Part shown: positions 38,201 to 47,072 of the stretch, piece by piece
How positions within the stretch are numbered: position 1 is the first letter of the stretch
Layout of the letters: each line of letters opens with the position of its first letter
Assembly (NCBI RefSeq): GCF_000374485.1
Contig: NZ_KB894507.1
Coordinates: 1-64,000, forward strand
Source: Algicola sagamiensis DSM 14643
Lineage (GTDB): Bacteria > Pseudomonadota > Gammaproteobacteria > Enterobacterales > Alteromonadaceae
Length of the DNA stretch: 64,000 nucleotides
Direction: 5' to 3'
Position numbers and translations under genes: made by a program
Notes under the pieces: model-generated
The model's input: the letters and a program-made list of their open reading frames with translations, nothing else
What the model was told of the DNA's origin: nothing
The model's database searches: none

Positions 38201-41200
38201 ATATCACTATGGGATTTGGTGTTTATCTTTTTGGCCATCAGCCAGAGTTTTTACACCAAGCGCTCCAGGAACAGTTGTCTCAAGCTTGTCCGCTTGGCCC
38301 AGAAAATGAATACTCAACACGCGTGGCACAGTTGATTCAATCCTTAGCCCATGTCGATCGCGTTGCATTCTTTAACTCCGGTACCGAGGCTGTGATGACA
38401 GCAATTCGGATTGCCCGCGCTTATCGGCAAAAAGATACGATAGTCATGTTTAAAGGCAGCTATCACGGACACTCCGATCATACATTGGGTATTGGTCTCT
38501 CCGATCAAAATGTCGCCCCTCTCTCACAAGGTGTACCTGCTGATTTATTAAAACATTTGGTGATCTTAGATTACGGAGATGACAAAGCCATTTCGGCAAT
38601 CGAAACACTGGCGCCATCGCTCGCAGCTGTCCTTGTTGAACCAGTGCAAAGTCATTTCCCAAATCAACAACCGCAAGCATTTTTAACGCAACTGCGCACG
38701 ATCACTCAACAACATGATGTCCCACTGATTTTTGATGAAATGATCACTGGATTCCGTGTCAGTGCAGGCGGTGCACAAGATTACTTCGATATTCAGGCCG
38801 ATTTATGTACATACGGCAAAATTGTCGGACACGGCCTTCCGATTGGTGTCGTTGCTGGACAAGCTCGGTTGATGGATTATTTAGATGGCGGGTATTGGGA
38901 ATATGGCGATGATTCTTCACCTGCAAAAGAAACGATTTTCTACGCTGGCACATTCAACAAAAACCCATGGTCCATGGCTGCTGCATGTGCCACTTTAGAA
39001 GCAATCCGAAATCAAGGAGATGCGCTTTATACATCACTCAACCAGAAAACACAGCACTTGGCTACCACACTCAATGAATTCTTTGCAGAAGAAAAAATAC
39101 CGATGCATATTGTCCATTATGCTTCTCTTTTCCGCTTTCAAGGCCAAGGTAATCTCGATCTCTTTTTCTATCTGTTGATCGACAAAGGGATTTATGTTTG
39201 GGAAGGAAGAAACTGCTTTTTATCAACGTCACATAACGAAGCCGATATTCAGCATTTCATTGATTGTGTCAAAGAAGCAGCATTACAGCTCAGGAATCTT
39301 GGATTTATGCATCAACAATCGGACTCGATTGTTGATCAGGCAACAGACCGCTCAATCTCGGATATATCTGCACCAATCAGCCTCGCTCAACAACAACTGC
39401 TTACTTTATCGCAACTCTCTCATGAAGGGACAATCGCTTACAATATTTACCTGACTGCAAAGCTTGAAGGCCTTCTCAATAAAGATGCATTACAATCCGC
39501 ACTCGACTCACTCGTGACACGACATGAGTCATTGCGCAGTGCTTTTTTTGTTAATGACAAAACCCAGCGATACCTTGCGCCTCAATCACGACCGATTGCA
39601 TGGGTTGATTTATCAGATCGTGAAGAAGAAGCAAAGCGTGATAGCATATCGGCTTGGTTTAAAAGAGAAAACCAACATCAATTCGACCTCGAACAGGGTT
39701 ATCTACTGAAAACCACCATCCTTCAACTTTCTGCCGAGCAGCACCTCCTTGTAATCACAACGCACCACATGATTGCGGATGGCGTCTCCCTCAATATACT
39801 CATGTCCGATCTGCTGGCACTTTATGAAAGTCACCGACAAAATGAAGCGATACAGCTCCCCGATGCGACGCCTTATTCTCAATGGGTGAACTGGCTTGCA
39901 CAGCAAGATTTTCAACCGCATCAACAGTATTGGAAGTCAGCCCTTCAGGCACCATTACCCACCTTGGATATTCCAAGAGATCACACTCAAAAGTCGGTCC
40001 CATCTTTTCAAGCAGCAGTCTCTAGCCTGACCCTTGGTCAGCGTGCAAGACAGCAACTCATTGAAATGGCTCAGTCCCAACAATGCTCATTGTTTATGCT
40101 GTTATTTGCAAATTACTCTGTTTTACTTCACCGACTTTCTGAGCAAGATGACCTCATCATCGGCGTACCAACGGCAGGTCGTTCCATGGAAGGCAGTGAG
40201 ACACTTGTCGGATATTGTACACATTTGTTGCCATGTCGCGTTCATATTGATGGAGAAACGTCCTTCGAAGCACATTTAAGCCAAATCAAATCAACGCTAT
40301 TCAATACCTTTGAATATCAAGATTATCCATTTGCAGAGATTTTAAATGATCTCAATCTGCCTTATGATCAAAGCCAATCTCCACTGATCACCACAACCTT
40401 CAACCTTGACCAGCCGAAACCTATTCAGAGTATTGAAGCACTGAATGTGCAGTTATTACCACCGCCTATCCGTTATCATAGCTTTGACCTAAGTCTTAAT
40501 GTTACCGATATCAACGATACGCTCGTCATTGAATGTAAATACCATACAGCTCTATTTGAGCAGGCAAGAATCGATGCGATGTTGTCTCAATATAAATCGC
40601 TACTTCAGCAGTCCCTGAAAAAGCCTTCAACACCATTGGAAGCATTCTCGCTCATCACCCCGGAACATCGGAGCTTTATTCCTGATTTTACAGCGCCAAG
40701 GCAAAGCAAAAACCTCATCTCAATGACTGAATTGCTTGTCCAGCAGGCTGCATTTCATCCAGGTCAGATTGTTTTGGAGGATCAGGATGGGTTTTGGGGC
40801 TATCAATCATTACTCGATGAAACCAAAAATCGAGCTGCGCAATTCAATGACGCCGGAATTCAACCCAATGATATCATTGTTCTTGCTGGTTATCCGTGTC
40901 GCGAGCTTGTTGCGACAATGCTCGCTGTTTGGTGGGTGGGTGGCATATGGATGACCCTTGATGACTCGATTCCACAAAAACGTCGGCAAGATATGTTAGA
41001 CATTGCAGATCCTGTCGCCTGGGTATCTGTTGGTGACGCTGAACTCACCATTGATACATTACCTCAAATCAAATTTTCTCAGCACCAAGGTTCACTTCAA
41101 TCAGAAGTCCCCCCGACTTACCCATGTGATCCGCAAACACCTGCCTATCTCTTCTTTACTTCCGGCAGTACTGGCAAACCAAAAGCAATTCTTGGCAAGC

Positions 41201-42513
41201 ATGGCGGACTCACTCATTTCGTCTTCTGGCAAAAGGAACAGTTTGGTATTCAATCCAATGATCGCGTTGCCCAATGCAGCGCCATGACGTTTGATGCCAT
41301 CCTTCGGGATATCTTTCTTCCCCTCAGTGTTGGCGCAACCCTGTTTATTCCAGCACAGGAAACCCGTCAGAATCCACAAAAGTTCATCAACTGGATGGGA
41401 CGACATCAAATTTCCATTGTTCATACTGTTCCTTCTGTCAGTAGTACTTGGATTGATATCAATGCTGATCGCGCGGTTTTATCTCAACTTCGCTATGTCT
41501 TTTTCTCTGGCGAACCTGTTTCTGCTAGCCTGATCGAACAATGGCAAACTTATATCGCTGCGGATGCACATTACATTCTGTTCTATGGTGTCACCGAGGC
41601 GACGATGATCCAAAGCTATGCACGCGTCACCGATTTGCCCATTCGGCAAAATAATCCTGGCTTCGAGCCGATGTCAGAGTGCGATCTCTATATTGAAAAA
41701 AACCAACAGCTTTGTGGGATCGGAGAGCCTGGTGAAATCGTGATCCGAACGCCATATCACTCTCTCGGTTATTATCAGGCAAATGGTGAGGCTCCAGAAG
41801 CTTTCCAACCCCACCCCCATTCATATGATGCTGCCGATCATGTGTATTATACGGGAGACTGGGGACGCTTATTACCAGATGGAGCAATTGAGGTTCTTGG
41901 GCGTCGTGATGGGCAAGTAAAACTCAATGGTGTTCGGATTGAGCTCATGGAAGTGAAGAGCGCCCTTGATGGTCTGTCCGAAGTATCTCAAAGTTGGGTC
42001 GCGCTGAAAACGTTGAATCAGCAGTCGCATTTGGTTGGTTATCTTGTATTGAATGATCCATCCATTCAATTACATGACATCCGACAAAAACTCAGTGAAC
42101 AACTCCCGATGTCGATGCTCCCCAGTTTTCTGGTTCCCCTTGACTCGCTGCCTTTATTACCATCAGGAAAAGTCGACTCACATCGACTGCCGGATCCAGG
42201 CACCAGCACCCCCAGCCAACCCCCTCGCGATGATCTGGAGCGTCATTTATGCCAACTTTGGAAAGACGTGTTAAAACAAGAAATAAGCTGCGTTGCAACG
42301 CCATTTTTTGAGCTTGGTGGAAACTCAATCTCCGCAACCTTATTACTCCAACGCCTGCAACAAGACTTTGCCTGCGAACTCACGTTAAAACACATTTTTG
42401 ACCATCCAACCATTGCAGCGTTTGCAAGCTGGTTGAGCCTCTCTCAACAAAGTGATGCGCTCCGGGCAACATCCACCAGCATTTCTACTAACGAAGTCAG
42501 CGGGGTTTTATGA
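35290..42513 (+). CDS. Hybrid PKS-NRPS: KS-(dead AT)-ACP-aminotransferase-C-A-PCP
   Basis: A 2,407-residue hybrid. The ketosynthase (10-430) is intact: TACSTSLVAI, EAHGTATPLGDP, NIGHLETAAG. The next 320 residues occupy the acyltransferase place but have lost GQGSQ, GHSxG and the HAFH region. Only a ghost (SSGSGHLIAACLTGALKLES) and the post-AT linker PLPTYPFQRQSYW remain. A carrier domain follows (MGADSLV near 817), then a class III, PLP-dependent aminotransferase (about 935-1340; FFNSGTEAVMTAIRIARAYR, Lys in TYGKIVGHG). A condensation domain (HHMIADGVS) comes next. The adenylation domain (FTSGSTGKPKA) has an unfamiliar pocket, and a carrier domain (ELGGNSIS) ends the protein. It should extend the thiazole by C2, aminate the beta carbon and add one unassigned amino acid. 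Malonyl must come from an AT elsewhere. The stop overlaps the next start (ATGA). Confidence 0.92.
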   Translation: MRESDYIGSIAIIGMSGRFPGANNLKAFWENLKQGKEGVTFYGEQTLLSKGENPSLLNQPEYVPACPALEQIDAFDPSFFQISPREAKELAPQLRLFLECTWEAFEHSGYLPEDYDGQIGVYAGSNLSQYWRLKPTHFDPTLSEILGNDKDYLASYISYRLNLKGPSVGIQTACSTSLVAISTACQALNSFQCEMAIAGGSAIRLPQDRGYVWEKDSILTPDGHCRPFDANAAGTLFGSGVGVVLLKRLDEALEDGDTIHAIIRGSAINNDGHAKVGFSAPSVEGQANVISLAQAIADVHPETIQYIEAHGTATPLGDPVEVSALTRAFREQTDKNQFCGIGSVKSNIGHLETAAGVAGLIKTVLALGHQTIPANLHFEQENPEIHFSQTPFYVVDHPQPWPTSETPRRAGVSSFGMGGTNAHVILEEAPQRKQMATDSPSVIIPLSAQTPEALIQQKEQLHAYFHESAEFELANVAFTLQQGRQSFAYRNACILQTSGTPQLQFLEKDMHAETEHLIIYLSKAVENFSLFATLFEQDSRFESYVRQVQEVLPKDSQMNLLTSDIWLKKQKDKQLKKVLTFVGQYALARLIRTQVQQSISFLSSGSGHLIAACLTGALKLESALTTLLFNKPVNQQHIEPTTHLWIIEETGEVIQKEQFISSQLFSVKAKTSANVNIHYPEHSLVLQAGKGFKSSDQELLKLDPFQLKVPEAQLSLHIAMHLWLFGLSLDWLNVKAPEIGQRIPLPTYPFQRQSYWIDEPTPYWQNTSLTREQENRPFEGPVDRGHIQQKIREFIGKALHVSPDTIEPSQNFLSMGADSLVFMESIQAIDKAFGVQLKIKDVFESLVNIDVLTDYIHERQKAKDTSSTESVVPEQRHVTSTIQAEPGWKIGQQQHRQLTSTQQTFLQEFIERYTSKTRQSKRKTQTNRQVLADVRTTAGYKQYLKELLYPITMRSAQGAYMVDIDDNHYLDITMGFGVYLFGHQPEFLHQALQEQLSQACPLGPENEYSTRVAQLIQSLAHVDRVAFFNSGTEAVMTAIRIARAYRQKDTIVMFKGSYHGHSDHTLGIGLSDQNVAPLSQGVPADLLKHLVILDYGDDKAISAIETLAPSLAAVLVEPVQSHFPNQQPQAFLTQLRTITQQHDVPLIFDEMITGFRVSAGGAQDYFDIQADLCTYGKIVGHGLPIGVVAGQARLMDYLDGGYWEYGDDSSPAKETIFYAGTFNKNPWSMAAACATLEAIRNQGDALYTSLNQKTQHLATTLNEFFAEEKIPMHIVHYASLFRFQGQGNLDLFFYLLIDKGIYVWEGRNCFLSTSHNEADIQHFIDCVKEAALQLRNLGFMHQQSDSIVDQATDRSISDISAPISLAQQQLLTLSQLSHEGTIAYNIYLTAKLEGLLNKDALQSALDSLVTRHESLRSAFFVNDKTQRYLAPQSRPIAWVDLSDREEEAKRDSISAWFKRENQHQFDLEQGYLLKTTILQLSAEQHLLVITTHHMIADGVSLNILMSDLLALYESHRQNEAIQLPDATPYSQWVNWLAQQDFQPHQQYWKSALQAPLPTLDIPRDHTQKSVPSFQAAVSSLTLGQRARQQLIEMAQSQQCSLFMLLFANYSVLLHRLSEQDDLIIGVPTAGRSMEGSETLVGYCTHLLPCRVHIDGETSFEAHLSQIKSTLFNTFEYQDYPFAEILNDLNLPYDQSQSPLITTTFNLDQPKPIQSIEALNVQLLPPPIRYHSFDLSLNVTDINDTLVIECKYHTALFEQARIDAMLSQYKSLLQQSLKKPSTPLEAFSLITPEHRSFIPDFTAPRQSKNLISMTELLVQQAAFHPGQIVLEDQDGFWGYQSLLDETKNRAAQFNDAGIQPNDIIVLAGYPCRELVATMLAVWWVGGIWMTLDDSIPQKRRQDMLDIADPVAWVSVGDAELTIDTLPQIKFSQHQGSLQSEVPPTYPCDPQTPAYLFFTSGSTGKPKAILGKHGGLTHFVFWQKEQFGIQSNDRVAQCSAMTFDAILRDIFLPLSVGATLFIPAQETRQNPQKFINWMGRHQISIVHTVPSVSSTWIDINADRAVLSQLRYVFFSGEPVSASLIEQWQTYIAADAHYILFYGVTEATMIQSYARVTDLPIRQNNPGFEPMSECDLYIEKNQQLCGIGEPGEIVIRTPYHSLGYYQANGEAPEAFQPHPHSYDAADHVYYTGDWGRLLPDGAIEVLGRRDGQVKLNGVRIELMEVKSALDGLSEVSQSWVALKTLNQQSHLVGYLVLNDPSIQLHDIRQKLSEQLPMSMLPSFLVPLDSLPLLPSGKVDSHRLPDPGTSTPSQPPRDDLERHLCQLWKDVLKQEISCVATPFFELGGNSISATLLLQRLQQDFACELTLKHIFDHPTIAAFASWLSLSQQSDALRATSTSISTNEVSGVL

Positions 42514-45500
42514 ATACGATCCAAGCACTCGTCGAACAACTCAAACATGCAGGTGTGACACTATGGACGGAGCAAGGACAACTTCACTACAAAGCACCGG
42601 AGTCAGCAATGACTCCCATGCTGCTTGAGGAGATGAAAACCCATAAGTCTGCACTTTATGCCCTGATTTCCAATGCGGATGAAGCCCCCATTCCTTCTCA
42701 TCCCAATCGCTCAGAAGGGCCATTATCTTTCGCTCAACAGCGCTTATGGTTTCTCCAGCAAAAAGAACAAATCGCGGGAACTTATAACGAGCCTTGTGCC
42801 CTTCAATTAGAAGGACAGCTCAATATCACTGCGTTAGAACAAGCAATTCGAGCGATCATACAACGTCACCAGATATTCCGGACCAAATTTGTTGAAGAAA
42901 ATGGTATTCCCAAGCAAGTGGTCGAGATGGATGCTGAGGTCCAGCTGGACTTTATCGACAAACTCGATGAATCAATGCTCAACGATACAATCAATCAACC
43001 CTTTGATCTCGAGCAAGGAAAGTTACTTCGTGTAACGCTGTTTTCAATATCAAGCACTGAACATATTTTATTGTTTGTGATGCATCATATTATTTGTGAT
43101 GGGTGGTCAGCGGGGATCCTCAATCGTGAGCTGGCCGCTTTTTATCAAGCATTTCTACATGAAGAAACACCAGATGTTCCCCCGCTTTCTTGTCAATATC
43201 TGGATTTTTCTATCTGGCAGCTGGAACGTTCAAAACAGCCTTTGATGCAATCTCAGCTCACCTATTGGCTCGATACGTTGCGTGATGCTCCAGAAAAACT
43301 TGATTTGCAAACCGACTTCCCAAGACCTGCTGTTGAAAGCTATCAAGGCGCCCGACATACGTTCTACCTTGAACCAGATGTCGTTGCAGCACTCAAACAA
43401 CGCTGTCATTCGCAACATTGTACCCTCTACATGGGATGTATGGCGATTTATCAAGCTTTACTCTTTCGCTATACCCATCAAAATGACCTTGTTGTTGGGA
43501 CTGCAATCGCCAATCGGCATCACTCAGATATAACGGACCTCGTTGGCTTTTTCGTCAATACCCTCGCTATCCGTGTCCAGCTGGATGGCAGCCTGAAATT
43601 TTCTGAGTTGTTGGAGCGCGTCAAAACAGCCTCGCAGTCCGCATTGTCTCATTCTGAATTACCATTTGAGCAACTCGTCGATTCATTAAAAAATGAACGA
43701 GATCTCAGCCGCTCTCCTTTATTTCAAACCATGCTCAGCTTACAAAATGTGCCCAAGACGAAGACGCAATTGGAAGGTTTGACGGTCAGTCCGTATCTGC
43801 TTGAAAGACAGCATGCAAAATTTGATCTCATCTTATTTTTATACGAAGAAGGTGACCAAATCAGAGGATGTTTTGAATATAAAACCGATCTATTTTTACC
43901 CGATACAATCGCTGAGCTTGCCAATCACTTTATCTTTCTGCTTCAAGGCATTATTCAAGACCCAAACCAACCGATTGCCAAATATCCCCTGATGGAACAT
44001 CAAAGCCAGTTGCAACTGGTGAGCAAATGGCGCCAAAAGACGAGTGGATACGATCGCACAAAAACACTACCAGAACTATTTCGAACTCAGGCTGCGCTCA
44101 ATCCTGATCAAATTGCAATTCGTGATGATTCCAGAACCCTGACCTATCTTCAACTTGAGCAAGAAAGTAACCAGTTTGCTCAGCTCTTTCAATCCAAGGG
44201 CGTGCAACAAAAAGACTGTGTTGTCCTTTATCTACCAAGATCGTCTTGCTTTATCTTAACCATGCTCGCTACAGTCAAAACGGGTGCAACCTACGTTCCA
44301 ATTGATCCAGATACCCCTTCACAACGACGGGAGTCAATTCTGAAAGACTGTCAGCCGAAGCTGATCTGTTGTCTTTCGCAAGATTCCTCAAAGTTTGAAG
44401 CGCAAAAAGCTTCCCATCAAAGCAGCTTGGTCGCAATGGATTGCGCGCAAACACAAATGTGTAAGTTAGAGTTTTCCAGAGATTTTGTGCTTCCCTCTAT
44501 CTGTGCAAGGGACCCGGCGTACTTGATGTATACGTCAGGTTCTACAGGACAGCCCAAGGGAGTCCTCGTGCCGCATCTTGCAGTCCATCGGCTGATTGCA
44601 GATCGGCAGTATGTCGATTTTACACAAATCAATTGTATGGGACATTTATCCAACCCCGCCTTTGATGCTGCCACCTTTGAAATCTGGGGCGCGCTCCTTT
44701 ATGGCAAACGACTGGAAATCATTGATAAATTCTCAGCCCTTCAACCAGAGGTTTTATCCAATCAACTTCGTGACCGACATATTGATTGCCTCTTTCTCAC
44801 GCCTGCATTATTTTATACACTGTTCGAGACTATTCCAGATGCATGCCAAGAGTTAACCTACTTGGTCCTTGGAGGAGAAGCGCTGATCCCAGCCCAAATG
44901 CATCGACTCTTTCGGGTTGCGCCTCCCAAGTATGTGATCAATGGATATGGACCGACCGAGTGCACCACTTTTTCTTGCATGTACACACTCCGTCCAGATG
45001 ACAATTTTTCACAACCGATACCCATCGGAAAACCCCTTCAGAGCAGCCAAGTATATGTCCTTGATGAATACTTAAACCCCGTCCCTCGTGGTGTCATTGG
45101 AGAATTGTATATAGGTGGCGATGGGCTTGCTTTGGGCTACCATAATCGCCTTAAACTGACCGCAGAGCGATTTATTCAAAATCCATTTGGCCAAGGCCTG
45201 CTTTATAAGACCGGAGATTTAGTTCGTTATTTACCTGATGGCAATCTCGGGATTTATGGACGTAATGATCGCCAAATCAAACGACGCGGATTTCGAATTG
45301 AATTAGAAGAAATCGAGTCTGTACTGAGGCAACAATCCCAAATCGCAGATACTCATGTGTGTATGCATATAAATGACGATGGCGACCAATCACTCGTCGC
45401 GTATTTCATTCCTGCGACCAATGCGACTGTTGCTACTGAAGCCCGTATCACACAATGGAAAACTCTCTTTGAAAGTACTTACGACACACAATCTTCACCA

Positions 45501-47072
45501 AGAACTCAATCCTCAGCAACCTATGATCCAGAATATAATTTTCAGGGATGGAATAGCAGCTACACAGGTGAACCGATTCCTCTTCAGCAAATGCAGGAAT
45601 GGCATGAGGAAACACTCGATGATCTCAGGAAATGTCAAGCCGAGCGTGTCTTGGAAGTCGGCTGCGGGACAGGTTTATTGCTCGCGCACCTTGCGCCAGA
45701 AAGTCATGTGTATTGGGGAGTCGATATTTCTGAAGCTGCGCTTCAAACAATACTCGATTTAAAAAATAGCACTTCTGAGCTGAACCATGTTCAATTGTGC
45801 CTGGCACCAGCCCACGCATTACCAAATTTTGAGACGAAATTCGATCTCATTATCCTCAACTCAGTCGTTCAGTACTTTCCAACTTTGACTTATTTCATCG
45901 ACGTTCTCACGTACCTCTCATCATACCTTTCTCCCAAAGGGGTCATCTATCTGGGTGACATAAGAAATTACCAACTCTTGAAAACCTACCATGAGCTTGT
46001 GGTAAATACACAATTTTCAGGCAGCCAAGAACTTCAGCAATTTCGGACCGACAGAGTTCAAGAGCATCTCATGGATGAAGAAGAGTTGTTGATTTCTCCT
46101 GCTTTATTTCAACATATCAATCGCTTTGTGCCCAATTTACAATGCCGTAGTTGTGAAATGAAATCAGGACTGTCACTCAATGAGTTGACTCAATTCCGTT
46201 ACTCAGCGATTCTTGAAAAAGCCAGTCCAGAAGAAATAGACCATCGTCATGGTCCATCTTTTACTTGGCATCAATGGCAGCATACACCGATATCAATTGA
46301 ACAAATTTTTAAGCAACTTGAGCAGTCCCACTCAGATCAAGTTGCGTTTTCCCACATTCTTAATCCAAGACTTTCTCAAGCCACACATGATCAAATTCAA
46401 ATCTGGCCACATCAGTTAAAGCGTTGGGCAAATGAGAATGGTTGGGAATGCTACCTCACTTGGGATCCTGAGCAACCTCAAGCGTATGACGTATTATTTT
46501 CCCGTACAACTGGTGTCAATTTTTTCAAAGCACATCAAGCACATTTTCTATCTGTTGCATCAGTTCAAAGCATGCATACCTATGGTAACTTTCCAGCAGC
46601 AGGCCAACTCATCCGCCAAGAAGTCCCACAAATTAAATCCTCCATTCAGCACTTGCTTCCAGAATATATGCAACCTGATACTTATATTCCTATTCGAGAG
46701 TGGCCATTAACCGCCAACGGAAAAATCGATCTCAACGCATTACCAAAACCACATTGGCAGTCCACAAAAGATAATATTGTATGCACATTGCCGACCAATG
46801 ACATCGAACATCAAATCAGTCAAATTTGGCGAGAGGTCATTGGTCGTCATCCTATAGATATTCACTCCAACTTCTTTGAAGTCGGTGGTCACTCACTTTT
46901 AGCGACACAGGTCGTCTCTCGACTACGTCACGCGTTTTCAATCGATATCGGTCTTCAAACTTTTTTTGAGCGTCCCACTATCGCTAGCTTGGCAACTTAT
47001 ATCGACTCTATAACTTGGGCCTTGGACGACCCAAAACAGGTCAGTGAAAGAGAAGAAGAATATGACATCTAA
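42510..47072 (+). CDS. NRPS module: docking-C-A(Val-like)-nMT-PCP
   Basis: A 1,520-residue module. A TubC-like docking domain (1-55, IQALVEQLKHAGVTLWTEQG) precedes a condensation domain of the L-type (SFAQQRLWFL; HHIICDGWS near 191). The adenylation domain (about 505-1410; YTSGSTGQPKG) has pocket residues I read as D-A-F-L-V-G-G-T-F, close to published Val and Ile codes. Inside it, between core motifs A8 and A10, sits an N-methyltransferase (about 988-1240; LEVGCGTGLLLAHL, ILNSVVQYFP). LTANGKIDLNALP and a carrier domain (EVGGHSLLA, Ser near 1462) close the protein. The expected residue is N-methyl-Val or a similar N-methylated aliphatic residue. The gene overlaps both neighbours (4 and 11 bases), so translation is coupled. 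Confidence 0.92.
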   Translation: MNTIQALVEQLKHAGVTLWTEQGQLHYKAPESAMTPMLLEEMKTHKSALYALISNADEAPIPSHPNRSEGPLSFAQQRLWFLQQKEQIAGTYNEPCALQLEGQLNITALEQAIRAIIQRHQIFRTKFVEENGIPKQVVEMDAEVQLDFIDKLDESMLNDTINQPFDLEQGKLLRVTLFSISSTEHILLFVMHHIICDGWSAGILNRELAAFYQAFLHEETPDVPPLSCQYLDFSIWQLERSKQPLMQSQLTYWLDTLRDAPEKLDLQTDFPRPAVESYQGARHTFYLEPDVVAALKQRCHSQHCTLYMGCMAIYQALLFRYTHQNDLVVGTAIANRHHSDITDLVGFFVNTLAIRVQLDGSLKFSELLERVKTASQSALSHSELPFEQLVDSLKNERDLSRSPLFQTMLSLQNVPKTKTQLEGLTVSPYLLERQHAKFDLILFLYEEGDQIRGCFEYKTDLFLPDTIAELANHFIFLLQGIIQDPNQPIAKYPLMEHQSQLQLVSKWRQKTSGYDRTKTLPELFRTQAALNPDQIAIRDDSRTLTYLQLEQESNQFAQLFQSKGVQQKDCVVLYLPRSSCFILTMLATVKTGATYVPIDPDTPSQRRESILKDCQPKLICCLSQDSSKFEAQKASHQSSLVAMDCAQTQMCKLEFSRDFVLPSICARDPAYLMYTSGSTGQPKGVLVPHLAVHRLIADRQYVDFTQINCMGHLSNPAFDAATFEIWGALLYGKRLEIIDKFSALQPEVLSNQLRDRHIDCLFLTPALFYTLFETIPDACQELTYLVLGGEALIPAQMHRLFRVAPPKYVINGYGPTECTTFSCMYTLRPDDNFSQPIPIGKPLQSSQVYVLDEYLNPVPRGVIGELYIGGDGLALGYHNRLKLTAERFIQNPFGQGLLYKTGDLVRYLPDGNLGIYGRNDRQIKRRGFRIELEEIESVLRQQSQIADTHVCMHINDDGDQSLVAYFIPATNATVATEARITQWKTLFESTYDTQSSPRTQSSATYDPEYNFQGWNSSYTGEPIPLQQMQEWHEETLDDLRKCQAERVLEVGCGTGLLLAHLAPESHVYWGVDISEAALQTILDLKNSTSELNHVQLCLAPAHALPNFETKFDLIILNSVVQYFPTLTYFIDVLTYLSSYLSPKGVIYLGDIRNYQLLKTYHELVVNTQFSGSQELQQFRTDRVQEHLMDEEELLISPALFQHINRFVPNLQCRSCEMKSGLSLNELTQFRYSAILEKASPEEIDHRHGPSFTWHQWQHTPISIEQIFKQLEQSHSDQVAFSHILNPRLSQATHDQIQIWPHQLKRWANENGWECYLTWDPEQPQAYDVLFSRTTGVNFFKAHQAHFLSVASVQSMHTYGNFPAAGQLIRQEVPQIKSSIQHLLPEYMQPDTYIPIREWPLTANGKIDLNALPKPHWQSTKDNIVCTLPTNDIEHQISQIWREVIGRHPIDIHSNFFEVGGHSLLATQVVSRLRHAFSIDIGLQTFFERPTIASLATYIDSITWALDDPKQVSEREEEYDI

